From contig LS997562.1 of NCBI GenBank assembly GCA_000469685.2, positions 15,031,275 to 15,095,274 on the forward strand: a stretch of DNA of 64,000 nt, in the 5' to 3' direction. Of this stretch, positions 28,337 through 40,824 are shown piece by piece. The first letter of the stretch is position 1. Each line of letters begins with the position of its first letter. Below the pieces are notes generated by a model, which had not been told where the DNA came from, ran no database searches, and saw only the letters and a program-made list of their open reading frames with translations. The translations under genes and the position numbers were made by a program. The stretch is from Haemonchus contortus (Eukaryota > Nematoda > Chromadorea > Rhabditida > Trichostrongylidae).

Positions 28337-31300
28337 ATGGAGTCACCGGCTTGGATGTTTACCAAAGCGTTATCACACCGTCAAAAAGTGTGTCGTCTCT
28401 ACAAAAAAGCTCTACGAGAGGTCGACAATTGGTATGGAGGTGACTGGTGGGTTTTGTATTTCTGAACATATTAGCAAAATCATTGCTGCTGCTACAAATT
28501 GAAATTACGCTCCATGGAATCTTTGATCATCGCAAAAACGGGTTGAATTTTTGAATTTTCTTCAGCACCCCTCTGTGAGCACTCATATTCTGTGAATTTG
28601 GAATTACTGCTGCGCTGGCATAGCAGCGTATGCATTCTACTCTGTAACCGTAACTGATTTACTACGCGAATAATAAAAGTGAAAAGGAGCTTTAACAACG
28701 ACATCGAGTGGCTTTTGCCAGTAAGAGTTATAGTGTTCGGTAGTTCAAACTGTCGCCACTCGCAAATTTCAATGTGGAATGTTTTTCATATTAAAGCTAT
28801 GCAGATTGTGCTCTGAGATGTGTTCGTGTTCCCTACCCGTCATTTGTATTTTACTGCCAAAGATCATGCATCAAAGCAGCCAACCAGCCACATTTTTCAT
28901 CATTCCAGTTATGATTATTGTTGCGACTTAGTCAAGAGGGCTGAAATGTAGAGAGTTCTGACCCAGATCAATCCAACTGGCCATCTCACGACCATTTTTG
29001 TTCATTAACACATCTGATTTCATTGACTGCATAGTAAGTGATCAATAGTCCGTAGCTCGCTGGATGGCTTTATTGCCCGCTAATGTGCTCATTTCTCCTA
29101 TTTTTTTTCATTTATACGTTGAAATGACTTGCCCGACCCTGAGGGGGAGTAGTAATTTAGAGAGCAGAAGGGACTAAAGGAAACTGGAAATAAAAGAAAC
29201 ACAAAGATCACAAGACACGATCTTAGAAGGCAAATATCAGTGTCCCATACTCGAAAGTGAGGAACTCGATGAACACGGTAGATCGCATCAGAGGACGTAA
29301 GCGAAGACATAAAGCGTTTATAATTCCAGCCAATTGCTGTACACATTTCGTTGACCTTTGTTAGTTTCTCGTTGACCTTTGTTAGTTTCTCAACCCTGAC
29401 TAGTTTAGAATATCTGCTTCTCACTAGCCTTTATTATCTTAGACTTGCAATTGCTGCTATGCTTCACAACTATTTGCAATTTGCTCGGATTATGAATAGA
29501 CACCTTGCAGACTATGAAAACAGCTTACCCCTCCTCCAGGCGATATTGGCTTCAACTGTCCTCGGAAGCGGGAACCAACGCCAGGGGTGGTTGGTATCAC
29601 GGAATTTGTTGACTCATGTCTATCTATACGAAGCGATCGATATTGCTGTCACATTATGAAAAGAAGGAGAGCAGTTTATCAGAAAAGTTGAGGCGTCGCA
29701 AGGGCAAAACTACGAACATCGGATTTTACCTTGCCCCCTAAAGTGGTGCATTGAGGTCGGTCAACTGAAGGTTTCACTGCTGCCAGCGATACCCGATTGC
29801 TCCTATCGTGTCTGTACAGCAATCATGTTTCGAGTGATCTTCTTTGTAGCAGCTCTTTTGGCTGTTCTAAACTCAGTTCAGATGTTTGTTGGTCAAAATT
29901 GTGAAAGTTATTCACGGTTACGTTGGAACAGCTTACTGTGAGCCGATCAAATATTGTTGGGCAAGCTTTTGCTGTGAAGAGGATTTTCGATGTGGTTTAG
30001 TTTTCGTTTTGTAATTCAAAACGTTCGAGTACTGTCCATTCAGGGTATTGGTTACCCGCAGCGCTTTTTGTGCGTAGTTTAAAAAAATTCTGTGGTGTTC
30101 AGGGGAGGCATTGACCATCTTGAAGTCAACGTCTTTTTTCCTTAATCTTATAAGGATGGATTTGCTCGACATCTTCATAATCTAATTCAGTCACTTTTAC
30201 AGTTTTCAAATCTTTCAAGTGCGTTCCATTGTGAGTTCCCTTTCAGCTTGGAAGTACGTTATCAAAAAGTGATCATGCGTGCTAGATTTGATGCAAACAA
30301 GGATGAGAAAGACACTCGCAAAAGCCAATATCTTCTTGCCGATGGTTGCCGACAGCTATGGGAAAAACGGCATTTCAAACCATTCCGATGTGAGGCTGCA
30401 ATGGATTTGAACTTTTAAGTGGGGGTTATATAAGGGACGAAGGGATCTACTGTTTGCGAGTAACTCTGTAGTATTCTGTAGTAAATCCTTAGTAGTCCTT
30501 TTGCTTTACGTTTTACCAGTTTGTCATTGAAATTTGCAATTCATTCGTTCAATGATCTAAGTTTTTGCTCACAGATGCTCTGGATCCTGGAGGCAGTAGC
30601 TACGATCGCGATCGTGAATCTCCCGATGTTGTGAGTTAACAATTGATATTATTTTTACCTATCTGCTGTTCTTATTCTTGTATTTATTATACATAATATA
30701 CATGTAAACAACAATAGGTCGTAGTAGTATCCTTACTATGTATAAACTTTGGTGTGTCTGTTTGTATGTATGTATCTATGTATGTATGTATTTATGTTTG
30801 TTTGTTTGTATGTAACACGATCCGATTTTACCTGAAAAAAACACCTTTAGAGGTCGGGACAAGTTCGGGATGGGTGGAGCCCAAGGCAAAATTAATAGAG
30901 CACATACGAGCTCTGCGGAGCTCCGTTCACGGGGGGGGGGGGCTGTGCCTGAATGGGCGGTGCCAACAGTGAAACATCTTATTTTTGCTTCGAAAAAGTC
31001 CAGACACCGGGGAAAAATGTTCAAAAGTGGGGAATGGGTCAAGAAACCAGACGGTAGAGACTCCATGCTGTGGGCGGAGCTTTTGCAAAGTGGGCGGTAC
31101 TTTTCAGATGTATTCATAACTTGATTCAATTAACGCGCAGAGGCCAGGAAAAAAAAATAAAAAGAGTGAGCTGGGCCTTATGTGTGCTGGGCATGGGTAA
31201 GTTTAGCGAAGCTCCGTCCACGGTGGGCGGGGCGTGCGTTAAGGAGAAAGCTACTTTTCAAAAATGGGTGTAACTTCGATCGGAAGCGTTCTAGAATGCG

Positions 31301-32448
31301 GGAAAAAGTGGTCGGTGGTCATGGAACAAATTTGGCCAAACCCTCGAAGTGGGCGGGGCTGGCACCAAGTGGGCGGAGCTTAGATCGAAAATTTATAACA
31401 CTATTCAGAAATTTTCTGGGATGCGGCAAAAAGTTGTTAAGGTGTAAAAGAACAAATAAGGCCAAATCCCAGAAGTGGGCGGGGCTGGCACCAAGTGGGC
31501 GGAGCTTAGATCGAAAATTTATAACACTATTCAGAAATTTTCTGGGATGCGGCAAAAAGTTGTTAAGGTGTGAAAGAACAAATAAGGTCAAATCCCAGAA
31601 GTGGGGAGCGGGTTGGCACTAGAGCGGCCGGGGCTTGAATCAAAATTTTAAAGCTATTTAGAAACGTTGTGGGATGAGGGAAAAGAGGTAAAATTTGGTA
31701 GAACAAATGTGCTCAAATTCCACAAGTGGGCGGGATTGGCACTAAAGTGGGCTTACATTGAGATTATTAAGTATTCTTTATGGCCACACACGGCCCCATC
31801 TCACTTCAGAAAAAAACGATGGCCGCTACAGAGGTGTCAGGGAAGAGGCTCAGATGATAAAGTTCTGTAATGAAAATTAGAAGCTTATATGGTTCCGTCC
31901 TTTATGGCTAGAGCCCCTAGCGCACGCAACAGCGTGCCTAGCCGCCTTGTTATATATATATGTAGCATAGATCGAATTCCTTCACTAATGCTACAATTAG
32001 TCCTGATAGAGTTAATTGTGGCTGTTACAATTTGGACATTATTTGTGCCGGAAAGCATCAGATAAGAAGAATTGATTCAGATTCTCGATTATGAAACGTG
32101 GACTCTACCCGAGAAGGAACAATTCCCTTACTATTTCAACAGACGTGAACAGAGAAAGAAGGTAAGCAGAATGCAGGAAATTTCTAGTTTTCGCGGAATT
32201 TCGGGCCTCGTAGGTTACGCAATAACTGAGAAAAATTGACGCGAACCAGTTGAAGCAAATGTTTTCGGTTCTGATGGGGGCTAGCTAAGGCTTTTCAAAG
32301 TTTGTCCACCATTCCGAATCGCCAGAGCTGAGGTCCTTTACAGGAATTGCTCAGTCATTGGACGAAAATCGAGAAAGCCTGGGACGATCAGATCGCTGCT
32401 ATCCAGACTACTCTTCCGAAGGAAAAGCCCACGACTAAAGATCTTTAG
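28337..32448 (+). CDS. NADH:ubiquinone oxidoreductase subunit NDUFB9 (B22, LYR family)
   Basis: Accessory subunit of the membrane arm of mitochondrial complex I. Five exons (28337-28446, 30247-30389, 30575-30630, 32081-32161, 32344-32448) join in phase to 164 aa (human about 179). The N-terminus carries the LYR-type block HRQKVCRLYKKALREVDNWY. Then come the family signature VIMRARFDANKDEKDTRKSQ, the PGGSSYDRD segment, LDYETWTLPEKEQFPYYFNR and a charged C-terminal helix (ELLSHWTKIEKAWDDQIAAI). AATAAA at 32517 is a candidate poly(A) signal. Introns 1 (1.8 kb) and 3 (1.45 kb) are unusually long for such a small gene; intron 3 holds a minisatellite. Confidence 0.95.
29350..29393. repeat. Direct 21-bp duplication in NDUFB9 intron 1
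   Basis: GTTGACCTTTGTTAGTTTCT(C) occurs twice back to back. Confidence 0.85.
30757..30812. repeat. TATG/TTTG microsatellite
   Basis: Imperfect (TATG)n and (TTTG)n run in NDUFB9 intron 3. Confidence 0.8.
30930..31760. repeat. GTGGGCGG-rich minisatellite in NDUFB9 intron 3
   Basis: The motif GTGGGCGG(GG/AG)CT recurs many times. Within the block a 126-bp unit is repeated nearly exactly (31349-31474 and 31475-31600), and a third, diverged unit starts at 31601. Each unit holds two GTGGGCGG boxes and CTGGGATGCGGCAAAAAGTT. Because 126 is divisible by three, the array stays open in frames on both strands (for example 31182-31622 plus and 31319-31591 minus). These frames repeat the same peptides and are not taken as genes. 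Confidence 0.85.
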
Positions 32449-33679
32449 GTTACTTTCTGCATTGGTAGTCGAAGACAATTTTTAGATAGATTGCAGTTAA
32501 GCGGCAAATTTTTTCGAATAAATAATTTGCATGAAAGTGTTTCATTCTTTTCTTTTTGTCAGTCTTTTTCAATCGTTTACACTTGCGCTGGGATCAAAGT
32601 TTCATCGAAACAGCGGTGTAGTCCTAGTTATTCAGCCAGTGGTTGGAACTGGAGTGCTTAATTACCATCTCATGCTTTAGGGAGTAGCGACGCGAATGGA
32701 AGTAGTGTAGTAGTGATACTGGCTCGAATAATGTAGATCAGAACAATGGAATTGTAACCAGCTTCTCTGAATCCCGGACGAACTATTCTTTTCAACCTTC
32801 GCGGGCGGCTAGTAGAGATGGAGTGCGCAAAAACTTGATCTTTCTTGCGTGCATGAATAATGTTTTGAATAGGTACGTAGTCAATTCAGTCAAGTGAGTA
32901 GATGAGTGGCCCAGGGCCTTCCTGGAATAGCTCAGAAGACACAGAACGCCTTCGAGCTGAATTTGAGAGGAGGGGCGAAGGGTTATGCCGCTGTTGCGAG
33001 AATCTCTCGTTGCGGTTGCGAGGGTCCAACGGTTGAATCACTTCCCAAATGTATGTAGCTCTAATTAGGAAAAGTTCGCAGTCACGAACGTCATCGTCCA
33101 TAGTTACTCGAATGAGTCCTCGTTATCGGCAAATGGGCTCAAGAATTGGTTGCTTGGAGAACAATCAATAAAAGGCTACTATTGGTAGATTATATCAGCT
33201 TTTCATCGCGGCTTTGCTTTGTATTCATAGATTGGACTTCTTTGTTACCTTCGAAGTACTGCGGTTAAAGCATGCGTTCGTATCATTTCTGAACAAGTTT
33301 TGATTCTACCGAGGCTGTGACATTTCAGTACGATAGCAGTCGAAAGCATGAAAATCGGACATCTTTCAGCTCAAAATATTACCAGAAGCACTTCCCTAAG
33401 AGTGAATGGAGTAAAATCATGAGTGCTGAGTGAGAGATGAACATAACAAATGTTCTTGAGCAATAGTTAGCCCAAAAAATCTCCAATTTTCGATGTGGGT
33501 TAATTGAGAGTTTCTCAGACTTTTATTCTCCCCCCTGTTGACTAATACCAGGCCTTCACGGAAATCCGCTAGTTTCATTATCACTCCTTAACGTTCATGA
33601 CTAAACTTAGGAACTTCTCTTTGAGTTGTCTGTGGTATGAATTAATCGATTTTCTGTGAAACGAATATCCATTGATTTT
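32449..33679. other. Intergenic, nothing supported
   Basis: No motif or splice-supported exon seen beyond the NDUFB9 3' end. Confidence 0.4.
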
Positions 33680-34250
33680 CAGAAGTGGTTGTTGCAGATG
33701 ATTCCCTTGTTCAAGAAAACAAAGAACATCAGGCACTGCACTCACCTTTTCGACACTGTTGTCCTTCCTGCTTTGACGTACGACTCGGAGACTTGGACTC
33801 TACGAAAGCAGGATGAGCGTGCTGTCAGGGTTACTCAATGCGCTTTGGAAAGGACGATGCTCGGAATCTCCCTATACACGCAAGTGCAGAAGAGAATCCG
33901 GAGTTCCGAGCTCCGTCATCTAACGAAGATCAAGGGTGCCGTTAATTACGCCAAGAAATCGAAGATAAGGTGGGCCGGACACGTATGCTATTTTGTGATT
34001 ATCGTTCGAGCAGGGCGGTTACTGAATGGATCCCTCGAGACGTCAAAAGAACACCAGGAGGCTGCCGGCGCGATTGTCAGCCATCTTCACGGAAGCTCTG
34101 AACGAAGGTAGTGCCTTGCCCCGTGTTCCTCGAGCGAAGACAATTCATTGGACTACTGGAGGCGTTACTGGCTCCCGCTCGAGGAAATTGATGATCAACA
34201 GGACGACAGGTGGCACAGCTGATGTACAGTGACATATCAACATAAAACGG
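33656..34250 (+). pseudogene. 3' end of an RTE-type LINE reverse transcriptase
   Basis: A 151-codon frame carries the C-terminal region of the RTE-clade endonuclease/reverse transcriptase common in hookworms: HLFDTVVLPALTYDSETWTL, LRKQDERAV, ERTMLGISLYTQVQKRIRSS and KSKIRWAGHV. The frame then shifts, and further C-terminal pieces (VPRAKTIHWTT...) follow in another frame. Endonuclease and RT catalytic domains are absent. It is a 5'-truncated, decayed insertion. Confidence 0.85.
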
Positions 34251-35500
34251 CCTACATTTTCAGAGGTTGTTTAAAATTGCCTTCGTTTCTTACTACTTTA
34301 GTGTCAATCATCTCTGTAGTCAGAAGTTCGAGAATAACTATTACAGCTGATGAATGGAAGTGGAGGCAGAAGCCAGCAAACTATGCTGAAGCTCGAATGC
34401 AATCTTAAATACGGCCAAAAGATCTATAATTCGTTTTTACTCGAGTGAAAAGCAGTTGCACACATAAAATGCACAGGTAGATGAGGTAAATTTTTATCAA
34501 CACAACATTTTAACATACTCTTCACCGTGTATTATTCGAATCATTATGATGCACTTCAGAAAGGAATTAGAAAAAGTATACAAAGGTTTCGAACAAGGTC
34601 TGTTAAAGTTAGACCCAAGTTCTAGTTTACTTATCTAAACTCAAAAAGTTCAATATACAGAGGATCAAATTTGTGACCCAGTTTCTTCTGGTCGAGCTTA
34701 TAGCGACTAGTAGATAGGTAGGTGGTAGTAAGTTGGCTAGGCAGTCTTGCTTCGAGAAGCCATTTTGTGAGTGTTTCGAGTGTCTTGGATATGGAATGAT
34801 AGTGTTGGGATCCCAACTGAAATCATTCATCGAATGCCTGGACACCCCTTATGCTCATAGATGCAAGGACACGATACCAGACAGCTCAGATTGTTCAGAT
34901 TGGGGGATATCACATAATTCTTTTGCACCGATTGTTCTCCTGGCTATGGCTATTTACCGTCGTGCTACATCCATATATTAGGGACGATTCATCTATCCGT
35001 CCGCAGCCAACCGAGGGAGGAGAGTGGTTTGGATAATTTTGGGTAATCCAGATTATGATGAAAAGCGGATGACAAGATCGAAAATAGTGCGATGAAGGTA
35101 AAGAAACTGCGTGAATCGGTGTTTCCGAAGTGAGAAAAGGCTTCGAAAAACCGTTAAAAAGGGGCTGGACGAGAATGAGACCAGAAAAATGAAGAAGAGT
35201 GGGGCGCTTGGACGAGCTATACAATGTGTCTCACCGCGTGCGTGTAGGTCCTGGTTACTTTACAGAATAACAACCCTTACCGGGAAACGAGGAGAAAACG
35301 TGATACATTGTGACCGAAAATTTCGCGAATCTAAGATAACGAATTTTACAATCTACTCTTCCGACTTTGAATGGCGCAGTGCGTGTGAATTTTCGTGGAA
35401 CAGTCGGTAATTGCAAATTTCTGACAAGGTTGAGATCGGGTTTTGCAGCAGATGTGTTGCTGACAACGACACAGCTTGGAAAAATTCAGCGCATCCTCCA
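34251..35500. other. Intergenic, nothing supported
   Basis: Overlapping open frames of up to 104 codons on both strands near 34627-35224 lack motifs. Confidence 0.4.
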
Positions 35501-38500
35501 TTACGTCGTCTCAATTTTGGCTCCACTCATCAGCAGTGTCATGAATATTTCCGATCTGAATCACAGTACAATGATGAAAGAGAATTTCTACTTCGTTTAT
35601 GCAGTGCATCTGATTCGTGGTTGGTACTTACCTTGCCGAATCTTGATGTGATTGAAATCTATCAGTCTTAAACATATCCATCGGTCTCTCTTGATTGAAG
35701 TCTGCCAAATTGACAAGGTCTGTCCACGCATCTTCTTCGACATTATTTTTCAGCACCTTTATAAGACTTACATCAATACATGAACGGAACGTGGTGAAAA
35801 AATACCTCGATTGCTTACCTCAACAATGCGTGGGTCCATAGTCTCAATAGCGAAGTGCACGACAGTTCTCCCACTTTTTGGATCCTGGAATTCACCCTCA
35901 GAATTAAGTTTCATTTCCTAGTATACGTGCATGTCTACGTATATACTGCCCGTCGCTCGCTTACACAGGATTCTCTCCTTTCTGCGAGAAAGTCGAAATG
36001 CCTTGCCAATCCCAAACATTTTTCTTTTGCAAACAATTGAAAATTTACATCCATTCTCAGAAAATTTTCACTTCAGCACAATAGTTTTTGACTCAATTAA
36101 CACGGAGTATAGTTGTGAAGTAGCTTGCTGCTTTATTTATTCTAACTTGTCTGCTCATTTTTACCGAGGCAGGATCATTTCTCGCATGTGCTGACCCCGT
36201 AGACGGGGTCCAGACTGACCGTCTGCCTTTTATGTTCCCGTCCAGTCGCTCATACCTTTAGCAAGATTGAGCACTCCAGACAACGAGAACAGGACTTATA
36301 AACTTACGGCCAAATTCTTACACCGATACACACAGACACATGCACCAGTCCACCCAAGCTCACACACATACGCATACAAATATATACAAACAGACACCGG
36401 CATACAAATATATACAAACAGACACCGACAAACCAATAGATTATATCCTACAATACAAACACACATGATGCGCTATATATAATGGGGTAAGCAAATATGA
36501 CTTTACAAAGCAGAAATTTTCGTTAAGAATTTGCAAACCTAGACGTACCGTTAGTGTGGGATCGGCTCCGGCTTTCAAAAGCGTGATAATAATACTACGA
36601 CTGTCGATGACATTCATCGAATTTTCACTGATGGCACCGTGATTGATAACGGCACAGTGCAAAGCGGTAAGTCCACGTCCATTTAACTCATTGATGCGGA
36701 GTTTCTGGCCAGTGCAAAGGATCTTAAAATAAATATGGCTTCATCCGAAACCTTTTTCTTTAATTGAAGTGCTAACCTCGACGATATCGTGCATCCCTCT
36801 GGCTGCTGCATAATGTAAAGCTCCCTCTCTTTCAGTACGCAAGGACTGCACATTTGGATCTGCTCCAACTTCAAGCAGGTATGCAACCACCTATAAATAC
36901 GGACCTCAACACACGAACAGTGCATCGAGAAAATCAGCAAGCTTAGGCAAAACAGGAAAACGAAGTTGACTATTGGAATCTCACTTCTTTCAGATCTTGT
37001 TGGACTGCAAGAAATAAAGGTGTTTCGTTGTAGCGGTTCGGGACGTCAAAAGACGGACGTTCTTTGATTGTGTCAAGTTTAAGTTGTTGTTCGACCACAG
37101 AGTAGATTTTTGCAAGGTCGCGATGAGAAATAACAATATGCAGAAGAGTGTCGTAGTCGTCGTCCTGATAAGTCAGCGTATCAGGAGCAACCTGTAATTC
37201 ACATGCTTACGATACAACATTCTCGAAAGATGTCAATGAATCAGAGAATAATTCCATAGAAAACTCGGCTAAATCAGAGAAAAATTCCATTGAAACTCAG
37301 CTAATTATAGCTAGGCTAATTCGTGCCTTCAACAGAGAAAACGTGTTCATAGCCTTACTCTGAATAGGCACTAATTAAAAGCTTCGACAGAATTCATTTC
37401 TTCAACCTCGATTGGAAACAATTTCCACAACCACGGATTACCCTCATTATACATGTACGAGAGGACTTCTGACTACAACACCAACAAAGAATCATCCGTG
37501 AAATGGTCTTCTGGTGAAAGCAAGAAACACCGTAATGCCTTCTGGTGAATTAAATCCACAAAGGTTCGCTTTTATCTCGGCGGAGGGATCAACTCCGCTT
37601 CCCATTTGCCAGGGTCCTCTCGTAATGGTTTTGCAAAAAACATGTTGTCAATGATCATGACGTGATCATAATGCTTTGTAGTGGAGTGATTTCGAACCAA
37701 ATCTGTCCACACTACAGAGAGGTACACAGGTATTTAAGATTGAGTCGCGCCCTACAGTCCACATTTCATCGACGTTCATATCTGATTGATGTTGCATTTT
37801 GCATTACACTTCCCCTACATATTTTCATCTTTTCTGTGCCGTGAATGACCTCCACGCTAAAGAAAGAGCAATATCATTTGATTCGTTGATTTGCCGGTTA
37901 CTTCGACGACTCGTACTTTGTGCGGGTTCCTTCTAAAGAATGTGACATGACAGCTTGATCTACTATATCAGTACTGGCTACCACGTGAACATTGACAGAT
38001 GTGAAAAATTGCCGAGGAGAAGCCCTTTACGCCTTCACTCCCCCGAAACTCGTGATATTTACCTCACTGTGATACAAATTCCCTTTATTTTACACTCTCC
38101 TTCATCTCAGCTGACAGAAGCCCGCAAACCCTTACAGCAGCTACGATGCGAATACATTGTAGATATACGCGCGGTCCTCACTTTTTCCTTGACGAACTTC
38201 AAGGGCAAAACGTAGGGAGTGTATTGTGATAAAGACCTTTTATCCTTTTAGTCCATTTTCGTTGCGGTAACGCCCCCACTTACATTCAACTATTTGCTCG
38301 GTTACCACCCGGAGTCATTAGACCCACTCAACCACCCGCACAAGACTATTACGGAACCCGAATAACAACATCACTTTCAATGGCCATCTGTGCGTTGCAA
38401 AAGCCCTATGCTGAAACATTGGGCACAGCGTCACATTGTGCATAATCGAATGATGAAATAAGTTCAGTGGAACACAGCCATACCGCATATTTGCCTGCGA

Positions 38501-40715
38501 ATTTGTAAGGCTTGTCAAACAAAACACTTATGAAACATGCGTGGAAGCAGGATGTCGCCATTGGAAAGTTGGGCAGTCTTTAAACATGTCTTCCTGCTAG
38601 AATCCGTTGTTTTTAAGCAACGAAACAGTCTAGGAATTTGCTTACGTTGAACAAGCATAACGTGCCCTACCTGATGGTGCCATGCAATACACTGGGATGA
38701 AATAAATTCTTCACAAGTAGAATTGAACAGCAAAAAATACGTGCCTGAATACATTTCAGAGTCCATGCCCATGCATCGTCCATTTCATCATCCGGTATGA
38801 GTGCACGAAGACGGTGCTTTGCTGTGCGATCAAATCCTTTGCGCGGACCGTGATGTATCTGATTGAACGGAGGCGTTGCAGGATCACTGAACAAAGAGTT
38901 TTTTCGAAAGGTAGTGCATCCTGCTGGGCTAAAAAAAACACCTGTTGCTACCAGTAGGAATTTCCGGACTGGCATGTGAAGCTGAACGCGCTGACAATGG
39001 AGACTCAACACCAGAATCTACAGAGGGTGGACGGCTTTTTGGACTCGAAAAAATCTCCCCTGACGCTTTCTGTTCCGTATATCGACGAGAATACTCCAAT
39101 ATAAAGTCAACCAATGGATCTGGCAATTGCGAAGAGTCCAACAAACGAGACAACTCTGCAAAATCTGTTCATAAAAGGTCGTAGTAAACAAAAGATACCA
39201 TTTTGAAAATTGTCATCTTTGTTGAGAGTATGGTCTGCAAACGAACTTTTCTGTAGCGATTTCTGATCTGGAGAGCCAGAAGGGTAGCATTGGCCTAGCC
39301 CGGCTATGTCCGGTGGAGATGAGGTGGAATAATATCTGTAACATGAGCGTCAGAAATATCTAGGTAAGAGGTTCTGCAAGAGATCAAACTTCGTTACCGG
39401 AATGTATCTGACCTATCTCTCAAATTGCTGGCACACTCAGATCCACTGCCACAAAACGTGAAAGGCGAACATCGATGAAAAGAGTTTTGTACTGCTGTTC
39501 CAGACTGGATTTTACCTGTGCACATGCTATGCTATTGAAATTGCCTTTGAGACTAAGTCGTATAGGAGAAAACAAGATAAAAAGGAAGGTTACATCGTGT
39601 TTGCAGTGAGCACGAATTCTAGGATGGAGGGTATCTAGAATACCTATTTTCCTTCCTAATGTGTTAAGAAACTCTGTGAAAATGTGGTTGAGGAGGGGGG
39701 AAGCGACCTTTTGAATCACAGACGGCTAGAGCGCAGAGATGGAAGAGTTGCCGAGCCCGTACTGGTGCTGAGGGACATAGCGTTTTTGTGTTACAACTGT
39801 GTATTTTTTACCTAATTTTAGGAAGGGGAGGAGCTCCGAGGTGAGCGAGCCAATTAGACGTTCAGTTTTTATTTCATCTCAGCTTTTTGCACGAGATATT
39901 CATCTCACCCACCCCGGAGCCTCTCCTCTTCTTAAAGTTAGGTGAAAACAATAATCTTTTGGCTAAAAAGCATTATGAACAAGTAAAGTCGGCTCCTTCT
40001 CCTTCTCGGCCCTCCAGCCGTCAGCGATTCAGAAGCCCCCCCCCCCCTCTCCCTGACCCAACTACATTTTCACCAGAAACTCAATACGAGGTCAATAAAT
40101 TGCAATTTGAGAGCAGAAATTTAACTGACCAATAGTGTACGGACGATCACCGTGAGAAAATCGCGCATTCTTCACAGGTCCACGCGAAAGTAGTTCACCC
40201 TTATCCATTTTTTCTTCTCCGGTATTTCCATTACGACCATTTTCGTCACACGACTTCTCTTCTCTGTTTTCTTCCGAGTCAGCATCCAATTTTTCCTTCA
40301 AAATGTCCTGGTAGGGATGCAACGACACGAGTAAATGAGTGAATTCTAACTGCATGAGAAAGATATAAAACGTGCTTACATAATCTTTGTTGAGCAAGTC
40401 TTCGAAAAGGGATGGCCTGCCGCCACAAAATTTTGAAGTAGTTGCCGTTTTACGGGCCAAGGCTGACGATCTGATACTCTGTAGGGCGACAAAGTCAGAC
40501 GGATTTATGTTATTCGCCACCTGAGAAATGAACCTTTGAATGATTACAGGATTAGAAATAAGTAGTGGCACCTTATCAGCTTTCCGTTGTTCGAAGGAAT
40601 CATCAAAGTCCAGTTTTGCCATTCCATCACATATATCCATGACTGCCGAATTAGCTACTTTCAGCGGAATTGCTCGAGCAACGAGACATGTTCCTTTGTC
40701 CTGACCAGATGACAT
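35501..40715 (-). CDS. Atypical nuclear IkB-like ankyrin protein (IkB-zeta/BCL3/NFKI-1 type)
   Basis: Probable transcriptional co-regulator of the NF-kB-inhibitor family; nematode members act in IL-17-type and innate-immune signalling although nematodes lack classical Rel factors. Exons, high to low: 40572-40715, 40380-40520, 40141-40307, 39199-39335, 38745-39164, 36985-37191, 36777-36890, 36549-36722, 35819-35884, 35632-35756, 35501-35555; about 580 aa. The N-terminal half is low-complexity and acidic (e.g. SLFEDLLNKDY; LPDPLVDFILEYSRRY). The C-terminal half is ankyrin repeats: DYDTLLHIVISHRD, NETPLFLAVQQDLKEVVAYL, LEVGADPNVQ, GALHYAAARGMHDIVE, GLTALHCAVINHG, LLKAGADPTLT and GRTVVHFAIETMDPRIVE. 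The long insert after LHCAV is shared with IkB-zeta/BCL3. The ATG immediately follows an acceptor (AATTTAG), so it is probably trans-spliced. The 38745-39164 segment changes frame at an eight-T run (38931-38938, coding strand): either a hidden 72-bp intron or a 1-bp indel. Confidence 0.88.
36320..36470. repeat. CA/TA-rich tandem repeat in an intron
   Basis: ACAAATATATACAAACAGAC recurs within a run of ACAC/ATAC-type sequence, inside an intron of the IkB-like gene. Confidence 0.75.
37192..38744 (-). other. Large intron of the IkB-like gene with a GC donor
   Basis: The exon ending ...WTLKCIQ joins in phase to the one starting VAPDTLTYQ only if the donor is CAG|GCACGT, a GC-AG intron. The 1.55-kb intron has no recognised element. 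Confidence 0.6.
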
Positions 40716-40824
40716 CTAAATTTTTTTTATTTTAAACACTTTTATAAAGAGCGCACGCTCATAAGTCGTGGAGGTAAATGAGGCCGCTCAGAAAGTATTG
40801 ACGTGCCTTTGGGGATGAGGCGCT
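40716..40824. promoter_or_regulatory. Immediate upstream region of the IkB-like gene
   Basis: About 110 bp separate the probable spliced-leader acceptor (minus-strand AAATTTAG ending at 40716) from a diverged transposon terminus at 40825-40920. A promoter somewhere here or beyond is inferred; no specific element is visible. Confidence 0.3.

Noticed and set aside
31182..31622. 146-codon plus-strand frame, and a 90-codon frame opposite, in the minisatellite
   Set aside because: Open only because the 126-bp repeat unit is a multiple of three; the peptides are internal repeats inside an NDUFB9 intron.
35411..35671. 86-codon plus-strand frame rich in charged residues
   Set aside because: It is the antisense shadow of the last exons of the IkB-like gene, whose phases and splice sites agree.
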